64,000 nt of DNA. Source: JACMQX01 sp040385105. Its GTDB lineage: Bacteria > Pseudomonadota > Gammaproteobacteria > Burkholderiales > Burkholderiaceae_C. Positions 9,558 through 17,589 of this stretch are shown piece by piece (within the stretch, counting starts at the first letter, position 1; each line of letters opens with the position of its first letter). A program made the translations under genes and the position numbers. Under the pieces are notes generated by a model that saw only the letters and a list, made by a program, of their open reading frames with translations, was not told the origin of the DNA and made no database searches. The stretch covers positions 116,523 to 180,522 of the forward strand of contig JAZKHY010000013.1 of the NCBI GenBank assembly GCA_040385105.1. Reading direction: 5' to 3'.

Positions 9558-9760
9558 GGCAACTCCCAGGGCAGTTTCAAAAAGGCCAGTATGTAGGACG
9601 CCGCGCCGTCCTGCGTCAGACAACTGTGCAAATCCCCGCAGGACGCCGGCCCTCCAGAATGTGAGCTTTTGGGTGACTCCAAACTGTCATTTATTTTGTA
9701 AGCATGCCATCCTTACATTTGAACCTTATACAAATCAAGGACTTGGGCATCATTTCTAAC

Positions 9761-9789
9761 TTGACTTCTAGCTTTTGAGCCTCTAACCT
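9761..9789 (+). promoter_or_regulatory. Candidate sigma70 promoter for the NlpC/P60 gene
   Basis: TTGACT at 9761-9766 is followed after 17 bp by TAACCT at 9784-9789, in an unusually A/T-rich stretch for this genome. The start codon at 9797 is only 7 nt beyond the -10, so the transcript would be leaderless or nearly so. Sequence inference only. Confidence 0.35.
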
Positions 9790-9796
9790 TGCGCCC

Positions 9797-10366
9797 ATGA
9801 ACCGATTCGCCTTCGCGCTGCTGCTCACACTGCTCCTTGGTTGGACTGCAGCCCATGCCGCCCCCGGCGGTTCGGACGACGACATAGACAAATTCCTTGC
9901 CGACAAGGGCCTGCTCTCGCAGATCCAGCATGTCCGCCAGACCGTGCGCGACAAGGCGTCTGACCTGGTCGTCAACGCCATGGGCTTCCTGGGTGTTCCC
10001 TACAAGCGCGGCGGCAACAATGCCGAAACCGGTTTTGACTGCAGCGGCTTTGTGCGCGCCATGTACGAGCAGACGGTCGGCCTCATCCTCCCGCGCCGTG
10101 CCAACGAGCAGGCTGCCGCCACAGAAAAGATCGAGAAAACCGAGCTCCAGCCCGGCGACCTGGTGTTCTTCAACACCATGAAACGGGCCTTCAGCCATGT
10201 CGGCATCTATGTGGGCGACGGCAAGTTCATCCACTCGCCCAAGCCCGGCGCCGAGGTGCGGGTGGAAGACATGCGGGTGAGCTACTGGGAACGCCGCTTT
10301 GACGGCGCCCGCCGCGTGCAGACCGCGCAGCCGCAAGCCGCGCTGCAAACCAACCTTCCCCAGTAA
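9797..10366 (+). CDS. NlpC/P60-family peptidoglycan hydrolase
   Basis: A secreted cell-wall endopeptidase of 189 residues. A signal peptide (residues 1 to about 21, ending AHA) is followed by a short helical linker and the NlpC/P60 papain-like domain. Catalytic residues are C82 (FDCSGF), H134 (FSHVGIYVG) and H146 (KFIHSPK). The enzyme type cleaves the D-Glu to diamino acid bond of peptidoglycan stems. It is monocistronic, and followed by a convergent Bug receptor gene. It carries no extra SH3 or LysM domain, so it is a minimal member of the family. Confidence 0.92.
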   Translation: MNRFAFALLLTLLLGWTAAHAAPGGSDDDIDKFLADKGLLSQIQHVRQTVRDKASDLVVNAMGFLGVPYKRGGNNAETGFDCSGFVRAMYEQTVGLILPRRANEQAAATEKIEKTELQPGDLVFFNTMKRAFSHVGIYVGDGKFIHSPKPGAEVRVEDMRVSYWERRFDGARRVQTAQPQAALQTNLPQ

Positions 10367-10388
10367 GTTGCCCGCGGGGGCGGCTTGA

Positions 10389-11381
10389 TCAGTCCGGCTT
10401 GACGCCGGCGTCTTTGATCACCTTCGCCCATTTCGCCGTTTCAGCGGCAATGAAGGCATCAAACTCCTCCGGCGTGCCACCGCCCGGGAACGTGCCCATG
10501 GTGTCCAGCCGGGCCCGCGTCTCGTCGCTGCGGATGATGCGCCCCACCTCCTCCGACATCCTTTTCACAATGTCCTTCGGCGTTGCTGCGGGCGCGAGCA
10601 TGCCGGCCCAGGTGCTGCCCATGAAGCCGGCAAAGCCCTGCTCGATGAACGTCGGCACATCCGGCACCGCCGGCAGCCGACTGTCGTGCGACACGCCGAT
10701 CAACCTGACCCGGCCCTGCTTGCCAACGTTGATCAGCCCCGTGGCCGCGTCAAAGAACAGCTGGATCTGCCCGCCGAGCAAGTCCGTCAGCGCCGGTGCC
10801 GCGCCCCGGTAGGGAATGTGCACCATGTAGGTTTTGGTGATGGCCTTGAACAGCTCGGTAGTCAGGTGCGCGGCCGAGCCGTTGCCTGAAGAGCCGAAGC
10901 TGACTTTGCCCGGGTTGCGCCGGGCATAGTCGATCAGCTCCTTCGCGTTCTTGAACGGCGCATCGTTGTTGATGGCGGCCAGCAACGGCGAGATGCCCAT
11001 GAGCGACACGCCCGTCAGGTCCTTGCGCGGGTCGTAGGGCAGCTTGGGGTACAGCGTGGTATTGGCGGCGTAGGCGGCAATCACCACCGCAAAGGTCGAG
11101 CCGTCGGCCGGTGCCTTGGCCAGCATGTCCACACCGATGATGCTGTTGGCGCCGGGCTTGTTGTCGATCGTCACCGTCTGCTGCAGGCGGTTCTGCAGGC
11201 CCACCTGCACGATGCGCGCCATCTGGTCGGTGAAGCCGCCGGGTGTGTAGGGCACGATGATGCGGATCGGCTTGTTGGGCCAGGCCGGCTGCGCCAGTGC
11301 AGGTACGCCGACGGTGGCGGCGCCTGCGGCAACAGCCAGGCTGAAGCGGCGGCGGGACAGGGGGAGCTTCTGGTCGGGCAT
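10389..11381 (-). CDS. Bug-family periplasmic substrate-binding receptor (TctC-like)
   Basis: A 330-residue periplasmic receptor of the tripartite tricarboxylate transporter type. It has a twin-arginine-like signal (SRRRFSLAVAAGAA), then the family opening WPNKPIRIIVPYTPGGFTD and the conserved KPGANSIIG and LPYDPRKDL motifs. GGAG is 6 nt upstream of the ATG. No TctA/TctB membrane subunits are adjacent, so it is an orphan receptor, as is common in Burkholderiales. Ligand (usually a carboxylate) not predictable. Confidence 0.92.
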   Translation of the reverse strand: MPDQKLPLSRRRFSLAVAAGAATVGVPALAQPAWPNKPIRIIVPYTPGGFTDQMARIVQVGLQNRLQQTVTIDNKPGANSIIGVDMLAKAPADGSTFAVVIAAYAANTTLYPKLPYDPRKDLTGVSLMGISPLLAAINNDAPFKNAKELIDYARRNPGKVSFGSSGNGSAAHLTTELFKAITKTYMVHIPYRGAAPALTDLLGGQIQLFFDAATGLINVGKQGRVRLIGVSHDSRLPAVPDVPTFIEQGFAGFMGSTWAGMLAPAATPKDIVKRMSEEVGRIIRSDETRARLDTMGTFPGGGTPEEFDAFIAAETAKWAKVIKDAGVKPD

Positions 11382-11513
11382 GGCATCTCCGGTGGAACGC
11401 GTTGTGCGATGCCTGATTCTTCATGCCGCAACCGGCAGCGGCCACCGGGTTTGCCCGCGCAGGCAGACGCCTGCGCGACTCATGGTATTTTCAGCAGCAC
11501 GGAAACCGCCCTG

Positions 11514-12422
11514 ATGAAAATCCACATCTACACAGACATCCACGTCATGTTCGGCCAGGGCGCCTTGGCATGGATGGATGTGCTGCTGGCCGCAGGCCAT
11601 GATGTGGAGTACATCGACCTCGGCGCCTTTGGCGACGGCCCATTGCCAGACGTCGGCGCCTGCGACGTCAACCTGCTGGTCGTTGGCATCCAGGCTTGCA
11701 GGCGGTTCATCGCCCACGGGCTTCCGGCGCATGGCAGGAAGGTGCTGTGGATGTTCGACCCGTTGACCCGCAATGACGCGAGTTCACACCGCTACAAGGC
11801 TGAAGTGTTCGACGCGCTGGCGCCGCAGCTGCATGCGCTGGCCGGCATGGATCAGGCGGTCGTGGACTATTCGCGCGAGCATGTCCCGAACCTGCATGCC
11901 TGCCTCATTCCTTACATGGTGGCGGCCAGGCATGTCCGCCAGCCGGTGCCTGATGCCGACAGGCTGGTGGATGCCGTCTGGCTTGGCGGCGACCAGGGCC
12001 GCCGGCGCGAAGCGGCAGCGCTGTTCGAGGCCGGCGGCGTCAATGCACGGTTCGTCTGGCAGCACATGTGGGGTCGCGCCCGGGACCACCTGCGCCAGCA
12101 CAGCCGCATCCACCTGAGCATCCACGCCGACCCGCACCACACCTACTTCGACCAGTTCCGCGCCTTCGAGGCCTGGGCGGCGGGCTGCGCCGTGGTGGCC
12201 GAGCATTCCGATGACATCACCGCGCTGGGCATCCAGCCCGGCCTCCACCTGGCCACCGCGCCGCTGGAGCAACTGCCCGCCCTGTGCCGCAACCTATTGG
12301 CCGACGAACCGCGCCGCCGGGCCATGGTCGAGGCCGGCCAGGACCTGCTGCGCCGCGAGTTCTCGCCGGAGCGCTGGCGCGCCGAGATGCTGGGCCTCAT
12401 CGAGCGCGCCGCCGGCTGGTAA
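11514..12422 (+). CDS. CgeB-like glycosyltransferase
   Basis: A 302-residue cytosolic protein of GT-B-like appearance. Its C-terminal half has AFEAWAAGCAVVAEHSDD, the acidic nucleotide-sugar loop of CgeB/glycosyltransferase-1 type enzymes, followed by the usual family tail (LLADEPRRRAMVEAGQDLL). The N-terminal half begins with a Rossmann-like strand (MKIHIYTDIHV). ATG 11514 is preferred over 11409 because the intervening residues are unlike any domain. It probably transfers a sugar to a surface polymer or protein. It is not co-directional with a glycan cluster, so the acceptor is unknown. Confidence 0.7.
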   Translation: MKIHIYTDIHVMFGQGALAWMDVLLAAGHDVEYIDLGAFGDGPLPDVGACDVNLLVVGIQACRRFIAHGLPAHGRKVLWMFDPLTRNDASSHRYKAEVFDALAPQLHALAGMDQAVVDYSREHVPNLHACLIPYMVAARHVRQPVPDADRLVDAVWLGGDQGRRREAAALFEAGGVNARFVWQHMWGRARDHLRQHSRIHLSIHADPHHTYFDQFRAFEAWAAGCAVVAEHSDDITALGIQPGLHLATAPLEQLPALCRNLLADEPRRRAMVEAGQDLLRREFSPERWRAEMLGLIERAAGW

Positions 12423-12522
12423 AAACCCTGCCCCTTCGTCCTGCAGGATTTTCCGGGCCAGCGTACGATGCTTCGCGCTGTCACCCGATTCCCGATTCAA
12501 CCCACAATGAAGAGGACCCCAC

Positions 12523-13026
12523 ATGGCAAAGCTCAACGTCAACGGCACTGTCCGTGAGTTCCAGGCGGAGGGCGACACGCCCCTGCTCTGGGTCTTGCGC
12601 GAACAGCTCGGCCTCACCGGCACCAAGTACGGATGCGGCATCGCAGCCTGCGGTGCATGTACCGTCCACATCGACGGCGTGCCCACCCGAAGTTGCGTGC
12701 GCCCCGTCTCCACCGTCAGCGACACCGAGAAGGTCGTCACCATTGAGGGCCTGTCGCCCGACGGCTCGCACCCGGTGCAGCAGGCCTGGGCCAAACTCGA
12801 CGTGCCGCAATGCGGCTTCTGCCAGTGCGGCATGATCATGGCGGCCACCGCGCTGCTGCGCGACAAGCCCAACCCGACAGATGCGGACATCAACGAGTCC
12901 ATCACCAACATCTGCCGCTGCGGCACCTACAACCGCATCCGCGCAGCCATCAAGGTTGTGGCGGCGGGCGGCAACACCAAGAGCGCCGCGCTGTCCATCC
13001 AGCACACTGACGGGAGCGTGACATGA
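12523..13026 (+). CDS. [2Fe-2S] small subunit of molybdenum hydroxylase (IorA-like)
   Basis: The small iron-sulfur subunit of a xanthine-dehydrogenase-family enzyme, of the isoquinoline 1-oxidoreductase type. The plant-ferredoxin-type cluster ligands are C38, C43, C46 and C58; the second cluster uses C97/C100 (CGFCQCG) and C131/C133 (CRC). It transfers electrons from the molybdenum subunit to an acceptor. AGAGGA lies upstream of the ATG. Its stop overlaps the start of the large subunit by 4 nt (ATGA), so the two are translationally coupled. Confidence 0.92.
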   Translation: MAKLNVNGTVREFQAEGDTPLLWVLREQLGLTGTKYGCGIAACGACTVHIDGVPTRSCVRPVSTVSDTEKVVTIEGLSPDGSHPVQQAWAKLDVPQCGFCQCGMIMAATALLRDKPNPTDADINESITNICRCGTYNRIRAAIKVVAAGGNTKSAALSIQHTDGSVT

Positions 13027-15212
13027 GCTCAACCACCCTCACTCCCAAGGTCTCGCGCCGCAAGTTCCTCGGCACCACCGCCGCAGCTGGCGGCCTGGTC
13101 GTCGCCTTCAACATCCCGTTCGGCAAGGATGCGGCCGCGCAGACCGCGCTGCCGTCTGAAGTGAACGCCTGGGTGGTCGTCAAGCCCGACGACTCCGTGG
13201 TCATCCGCATTGCCCGCTCCGAGATGGGCCAGGGCACGCTCACCGGCCTGGCGCAGCTGGTGGCCGAAGAGCTGGACTGCAACTGGGCCAAGGTCACCAC
13301 CGAGTACCCCACGCCGGGCCAGAACCTGGCGCGCAACCGCGTCTGGGGCAACTTTGGCACGGGCGGCAGCCAGGGCATCCGCCAGTCCAACGACTATGTG
13401 CGCCGCGGCGGCGCCACCGCGCGCATGATGCTCGTGCAGGCAGCGGCCGATGAGTGGAAGGTGCCGGCAGCCGAATGCACCACGTCTTCCGGCGTCATCA
13501 CCCACACACCCAGTGGCCGCACCACGACCTACGGCAAGGTGTCCGTGGCCGCAGGCAAGGTCACGCCGCCCGACGCAGCCGCCGTCAAGCTGAAAGACGC
13601 CAAGGACTGGAAGCTCGCCGGCAAGCGCCTGGCCCGCCTGGACACGATTGACAAGGTCATGGGCAAGCAGAAGTTCGGCATGGACCTGAGCTTCCCCGGC
13701 ATGGTCAACGCCGCCATCAAGGACTGCCCGGTGTTCGGCGGCAAGGTTAAGAGCTTTGATGCCGCCGCCGTCGAAAAGCGCCCCGGCGTGAAGAAGGTGG
13801 TCAAGGTCGGCGACAGCGCCGTCGCCGTGATAGCCGACACCTGGTGGCGCGCCAAGACCGCATTGGACGCCCTGCCCATTGAATGGGACAACGGCCCGAA
13901 TGAAAAGCTCTCCAGCGCCAGCATGGCCGTCATCCTCAAGGCCGGGCTGGACGCGCCCGAAGCCGTCATGGGCAACCAGAACGGCGACGTGAAGGCGGCC
14001 CTGACATCGGCCGCAAGAAAGATCGAAGCGGTGTACTCGTACCCACACCAGAACCACGCCTGCATGGAGACGATGAACGCCACGGCGCGCTGGACGCCCG
14101 AGCGCTGCGAAGTCTGGACGCCCACGCAAAACGGCGAGGCCGCCTTTGCAGCCGCCACCGAAGCATCGGGCCTGCCCGCAGCCAAGGTGGACGTTTACAA
14201 GATCCACCTGGGCGGCGGCTTCGGCCGGCGCGGCATGACCGACTATGTGCGGCAAGCCGTGGCGCTGGCCAAGGAAATGCCGGGCGTACACGTCAAGCTC
14301 ATCTGGTCGCGCGAAGAAGACATGCTGCACGGCCGCTACCACCCCATCACCCAATGCAAGATGACGGCGGGGCTGGACGCGCAAGGCAACATCACCGGGC
14401 TGCACATGCGCATCTCGGGCCAGTCCATTCTGGCGGGCGTAGCGCCGCAGAACATCCAGAACGGCAAGGACCCGGTGGTCTTCCAGGGCCTGAACCCATC
14501 GGGGCCGGAGGCCTCCATTGGCTACAGCTTCCCCAACCTGCTCATCGACCATGCCATGCGCAACCCGCACGTGCCGCCGGGCTTCTGGCGCGGCGTGAAC
14601 CTGAACCAGAACGCCATCTACCTGGAAGGCTTCATCGACGAGATTGCCTTTGCCACCAAGCAAGACCCGCTGGCCCTGCGCCGCAAGCTCATGACAAACC
14701 ACCCCAAGCACCTGGCCGTGCTCAACGCCGCCGCCGAGCGCGCGGGCTGGGGCAAGCCACTGCCGGCAGGCGTGTTCCGCGGCATTGCGCAGACCATGGG
14801 CTTTGGCAGCTATGTGGCTGCGGTGGCCGAGGTGTCTGTCAACAACGAAGGCGTGCTCAAAATCCACCGCATCGTTGCCGCCACCGACCCGGGCCACGCC
14901 GTCAACCCGCAGCAGATCGAGGCCCAGGTGGAAGGCTCGTTTGCCTATGGCCTGTCAGCCGCGCTGTATGGCGAGATCACGGTGAAGGACGGCCGCGTCG
15001 AGCAGGACAACTTCAGCACCTATCCGGTGTTGAAAATGGACGAGATGCCGGCAGTGGAAACCGTGCTGGTGCCTTCGGGCGGCTTCTGGGGCGGTGTGGG
15101 CGAGCCGACGATTGCTGTGGCTGCGCCGGCCGTGCTGAACGCCATCTTTGCCGCGACGGGCAAACGCATTCGCGACCTGCCGCTGAAGAACCACAGCCTC
15201 AAGAAGGCATGA
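13023..15212 (+). CDS. Molybdopterin-binding large subunit (IorB/xanthine dehydrogenase family)
   Basis: A 729-residue catalytic subunit with a twin-arginine signal (SRRKFLGTTAAAGG), implying export of the folded complex. It is shaped like isoquinoline 1-oxidoreductase beta or periplasmic aldehyde dehydrogenases: an N-terminal SEMGQGTLTGLAQLVAEEL block, then GGGFGRRGMTDYV for the molybdenum cofactor, and a late WGGVGEPTIAVAAPAVLNA with the catalytic glutamate (GEP). No separate FAD subunit is present, consistent with this subgroup giving electrons to a cytochrome c. The substrate (N-heterocycle or aldehyde) is not known. A c-type cytochrome gene (soxX) follows. Confidence 0.9.
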   Translation: MSSTTLTPKVSRRKFLGTTAAAGGLVVAFNIPFGKDAAAQTALPSEVNAWVVVKPDDSVVIRIARSEMGQGTLTGLAQLVAEELDCNWAKVTTEYPTPGQNLARNRVWGNFGTGGSQGIRQSNDYVRRGGATARMMLVQAAADEWKVPAAECTTSSGVITHTPSGRTTTYGKVSVAAGKVTPPDAAAVKLKDAKDWKLAGKRLARLDTIDKVMGKQKFGMDLSFPGMVNAAIKDCPVFGGKVKSFDAAAVEKRPGVKKVVKVGDSAVAVIADTWWRAKTALDALPIEWDNGPNEKLSSASMAVILKAGLDAPEAVMGNQNGDVKAALTSAARKIEAVYSYPHQNHACMETMNATARWTPERCEVWTPTQNGEAAFAAATEASGLPAAKVDVYKIHLGGGFGRRGMTDYVRQAVALAKEMPGVHVKLIWSREEDMLHGRYHPITQCKMTAGLDAQGNITGLHMRISGQSILAGVAPQNIQNGKDPVVFQGLNPSGPEASIGYSFPNLLIDHAMRNPHVPPGFWRGVNLNQNAIYLEGFIDEIAFATKQDPLALRRKLMTNHPKHLAVLNAAAERAGWGKPLPAGVFRGIAQTMGFGSYVAAVAEVSVNNEGVLKIHRIVAATDPGHAVNPQQIEAQVEGSFAYGLSAALYGEITVKDGRVEQDNFSTYPVLKMDEMPAVETVLVPSGGFWGGVGEPTIAVAAPAVLNAIFAATGKRIRDLPLKNHSLKKA

Positions 15213-15220
15213 CAGAGGCC

Positions 15221-15310
15221 TGTCATTGCGGGCTTGACCCGCAATCCATGGTGGCGCGACGTAATGTTGCCTCACGCCACCATGGATGCCGGATCAAGTC
15301 CGGCATGACA
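15221..15310. repeat. Dispersed inverted repeat between iorB-like gene and soxX
   Basis: Two 36-bp arms (15221-15256 and 15275-15310) are near-perfect reverse complements around an 18-bp loop. The right arm contains GCCGGATCAAGTCCGGCATG, a palindromic core seen widely in proteobacterial intergenic regions. The ATG at 15305 inside the right arm is the start codon of soxX. The hairpin may also attenuate read-through from the upstream genes. Confidence 0.85.
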
Positions 15311-15766
15311 ACCTCGACAGCCAAGTCCGTCCTTCTCACGCTGCTGCTGGCCTTGCACGCAAGCCACGCCCAAAGCCAGGCGGCCCCACCCACGTCGCTC
15401 GCCATCACCGGCGACGCCATCGAGCAGCCGCTAACAGCAACCCCCGGCGACCCCACACGCGGCCGAGCCATAGTCGCCAACCGCCAACTCGGCCTCTGCC
15501 TCCTCTGCCACACAGGCCCCATCCCCGAAGAACGCTTCCAGGGCACCCTGGCCCCCGACCTCTCCGGCGCAGGCACCCGCTGGACAGCAGGCCAGCTGCG
15601 CCTGCGCATAGCCGACCCGCTGCGCATCAACCCCGAATCCATCATGCCCGCCTACTACCGCACCGACCACCTCACGCGCGTCGGCCCGGCATGGCGCGGC
15701 AAGACCCTGCTGACGCCGCAACAAATAGAAGACGTCGTCGCCTGGCTGCAAACCCTGCGAAACTGA
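15305..15766 (+). CDS. soxX: Sulfur-oxidation c-type cytochrome SoxX
   Basis: The small monohaem cytochrome of the SoxAX complex, which joins sulfur substrates to the SoxY carrier in the periplasm. It has a signal peptide (residues 1 to about 24), haem motif C65-L-L-C68-H69, a probable Met ligand M114 (ESIMPAYYR), and the typical SoxX C-terminus LTPQQIEDVVAWLQTL. The start codon is supplied by the dispersed repeat and no convincing ribosome-binding site is visible, so expression may be weak or coupled to upstream translation. soxYZA follow in the same direction. Confidence 0.85.
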   Translation: MTTSTAKSVLLTLLLALHASHAQSQAAPPTSLAITGDAIEQPLTATPGDPTRGRAIVANRQLGLCLLCHTGPIPEERFQGTLAPDLSGAGTRWTAGQLRLRIADPLRINPESIMPAYYRTDHLTRVGPAWRGKTLLTPQQIEDVVAWLQTLRN

Positions 15767-15771
15767 ACGTG

Positions 15772-16269
15772 ATGAAACCGCGCACCCACGCACTGACACG
15801 CCGCACCCTGCTCGCCCAAGGCGGCGGCGTCGTCGGCTGGCTATGGGTAGGCAACGCAGCCGCACAGCAGGCCCCATCAGCAGCCACAGACGCCCTCCCC
15901 GACGCCCTCGCCGCAGCAGTCTCCACCTTCACCAACGGCGCCCCAGTCAAAGCAGGCCGCGTGAAGCTCGACATAGCCAACCTGGTAGACAACGGCAACT
16001 CCGTGCCCACCACCGTCACCGTCGAAAGCCCCATGACCGCCGCCGACCACGTCACAGCCATAGCAGTGTTCAACGAGCGCAACCCCCAGCGCGAAGTGTT
16101 CAAGGCGCAGCTCGGCCCGCTGGCCGGCAAGGCAGAGGTGTCCACGCGCATCCGCCTGGCCACCACCCAAAAGCTCATCGCCGTGGCGCGCATGAGCGAC
16201 GGCAGCTACTGGCAGCACACGGTAGACGTGATCGTCACGCTGGCCGCATGCATTGAAGAACCCGCCTGA
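15772..16269 (+). CDS. soxY: Thiosulfate oxidation carrier protein SoxY (variant C-terminus)
   Basis: SoxY carries the sulfur intermediate on a cysteine of a swinging arm. This 165-residue protein has an export signal (TRRTLLAQGGGVVGWLWVG) and the SoxY core (TVTVESPMTAADHVTAIAVF, NPQREVFKAQLGP). The usual terminal GGCGG motif is replaced: the only candidate cysteine is C160 in LAACIEEPA, five residues before the end. ATG 15772 lies 5 bp after the soxX stop; the longer in-frame extension is a shadow of soxX. It pairs with soxZ just downstream. The altered arm may change its partner or substrate. Confidence 0.8.
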   Translation: MKPRTHALTRRTLLAQGGGVVGWLWVGNAAAQQAPSAATDALPDALAAAVSTFTNGAPVKAGRVKLDIANLVDNGNSVPTTVTVESPMTAADHVTAIAVFNERNPQREVFKAQLGPLAGKAEVSTRIRLATTQKLIAVARMSDGSYWQHTVDVIVTLAACIEEPA

Positions 16270-16296
16270 AGCACCCACCTCAAGAATAGCCCGCGC

Positions 16297-16617
16297 ATGG
16301 CCCGCACCCTGCTCACCGTCCCCCCGACTGCCCGGCGCGGCGAAGTCGTCGAGGTCAAGGCCCTGATCGCCCACCCCATGGAAACCGGCTACCGCCCCGA
16401 CGACAGCGGCAAGCTCCTGCTGCGCAACATCATCCGGCGATTTGCCTGCAGGTACAACGGCGAACTGGTTTTCAGCGCCGAGCTGTACCCCGCCATCTCC
16501 GCCAACCCCTACCTCGCCTTCCACGTGCGCGCCACCGAGACCGCGCCGCTGGTCTTCACTTGGGAAGGCGACAACGGCTTTGCGCAGACCGAGACGGTGA
16601 TGCTGAACGTGGCATGA
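16297..16617 (+). CDS. soxZ: Thiosulfate oxidation carrier complex protein SoxZ
   Basis: A 106-residue immunoglobulin-like partner of SoxY, without its own signal peptide; in this family it is co-exported with SoxY. Family motifs are EVVEVKALIAHPMETGYR near the N-terminus, then FSAELYPAISANPYLAFHVR, and TFTWEGDNGF-like residues VFTWEGDNGFAQTE near the C-terminus. It overlaps soxA by 4 nt (ATGA at 16614-16617), indicating one transcript. Confidence 0.93.
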   Translation: MARTLLTVPPTARRGEVVEVKALIAHPMETGYRPDDSGKLLLRNIIRRFACRYNGELVFSAELYPAISANPYLAFHVRATETAPLVFTWEGDNGFAQTETVMLNVA

Positions 16618-17414
16618 GCACTGCCGCCACTGCGCTTCGCATCGCCAGCGCCTGCGCGATCATCGCGGCAGCCCTCAGCGCAGCAACACCCCAGGCCCAG
16701 CCCGCGCCCCCCGACACCCGCCGCTCGGGCTTCGCCGACATGAGCCCCGCCACCCAGGCCATGCAACGCGACGACACCGCCAACCCCGCCATGCTCTGGG
16801 TCAAAGAAGGCGAAGCCCTATGGCAACGCCCCGCAGGCGCAGCCAACAAAGCCTGCATCACCTGCCACGCCCAGGCCGCCAGCAGCATGCGCGGCGTAGC
16901 CGCCCGCTACCCCGCCTGGGACACCACACAAGGCAAGCCCATAACCCTGTCCCAACGCATCAACCAGTGCCGCCAACAGCACCAGCAAGCCGCACCACAA
17001 AAGCCGGAAAGCGAAGAAGCCCTGAGCCTGGAAGCCTACGTAGCCCACCAGTCACGCGGCATGCCCATCACCCCACCCACCGACCCGCGCCTCGCCGCAG
17101 CGCGCGAACGCGGCGAAGCGCTGTGGCGCCAACGCATAGGCCAGGTCAACCTGTCCTGCGCCCAATGCCACGACGCCCGCGCCGGCCAGCGCCTGGCCGG
17201 CAGCGTCATCCCGCAGGGGCATGCCACGGGCTACCCGCTCTACCGGCTGGAGTGGCAAGGCGTCGGCTCGCTGGAGCGGCGGATACGCGGGTGCATGACG
17301 GGGGTACGGGCGGAGGCGTATGGGTTTGATTCGCGGGAGTTGGGGGAATTGCAGGTGTATTTGGCGGGTAGGGCAGCGGGCATGAGTGTTGAAACGCCGG
17401 GCGTTCGACCGTGA
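16614..17414 (+). CDS. soxA: Sulfur-oxidation dihaem cytochrome SoxA
   Basis: The large subunit of SoxAX (266 residues), with a signal peptide (to about residue 29) and two haem motifs, C81-I-T-C84-H85 and C182-A-Q-C185-H186. The active-site cysteine, which forms a persulfide ligand in characterised SoxA, is C227 in RIRGCMTG. It is the last gene of the soxXYZA set; soxB and soxCD are absent here. Downstream the sequence changes to lower GC, and a decayed copy of residues ~205-243 lies at 20205-20340. Confidence 0.92.
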   Translation: MSTAATALRIASACAIIAAALSAATPQAQPAPPDTRRSGFADMSPATQAMQRDDTANPAMLWVKEGEALWQRPAGAANKACITCHAQAASSMRGVAARYPAWDTTQGKPITLSQRINQCRQQHQQAAPQKPESEEALSLEAYVAHQSRGMPITPPTDPRLAAARERGEALWRQRIGQVNLSCAQCHDARAGQRLAGSVIPQGHATGYPLYRLEWQGVGSLERRIRGCMTGVRAEAYGFDSRELGELQVYLAGRAAGMSVETPGVRP

Positions 17415-17589
17415 TTGCGCACGATCACGCCGTCACCAATACTGAGTTTTTAGATTGAATGGAGTATGAACTTGGCATTTAAAGCCTATACCGAAAGACA
17501 TGTCAGTCGTATCATTGGACCTCATCAACTGCCAAGTGACACCAATAGCGTAATTGCGATAGCTAGCGCAAGAAGCAACTAGAACTACT

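Noticed and set aside
13029..14897. 622-codon open frame antisense to the IorB-like gene
   Set aside because: Shadow of the large molybdenum subunit; His/Gly/Ala-rich translation with no motif.
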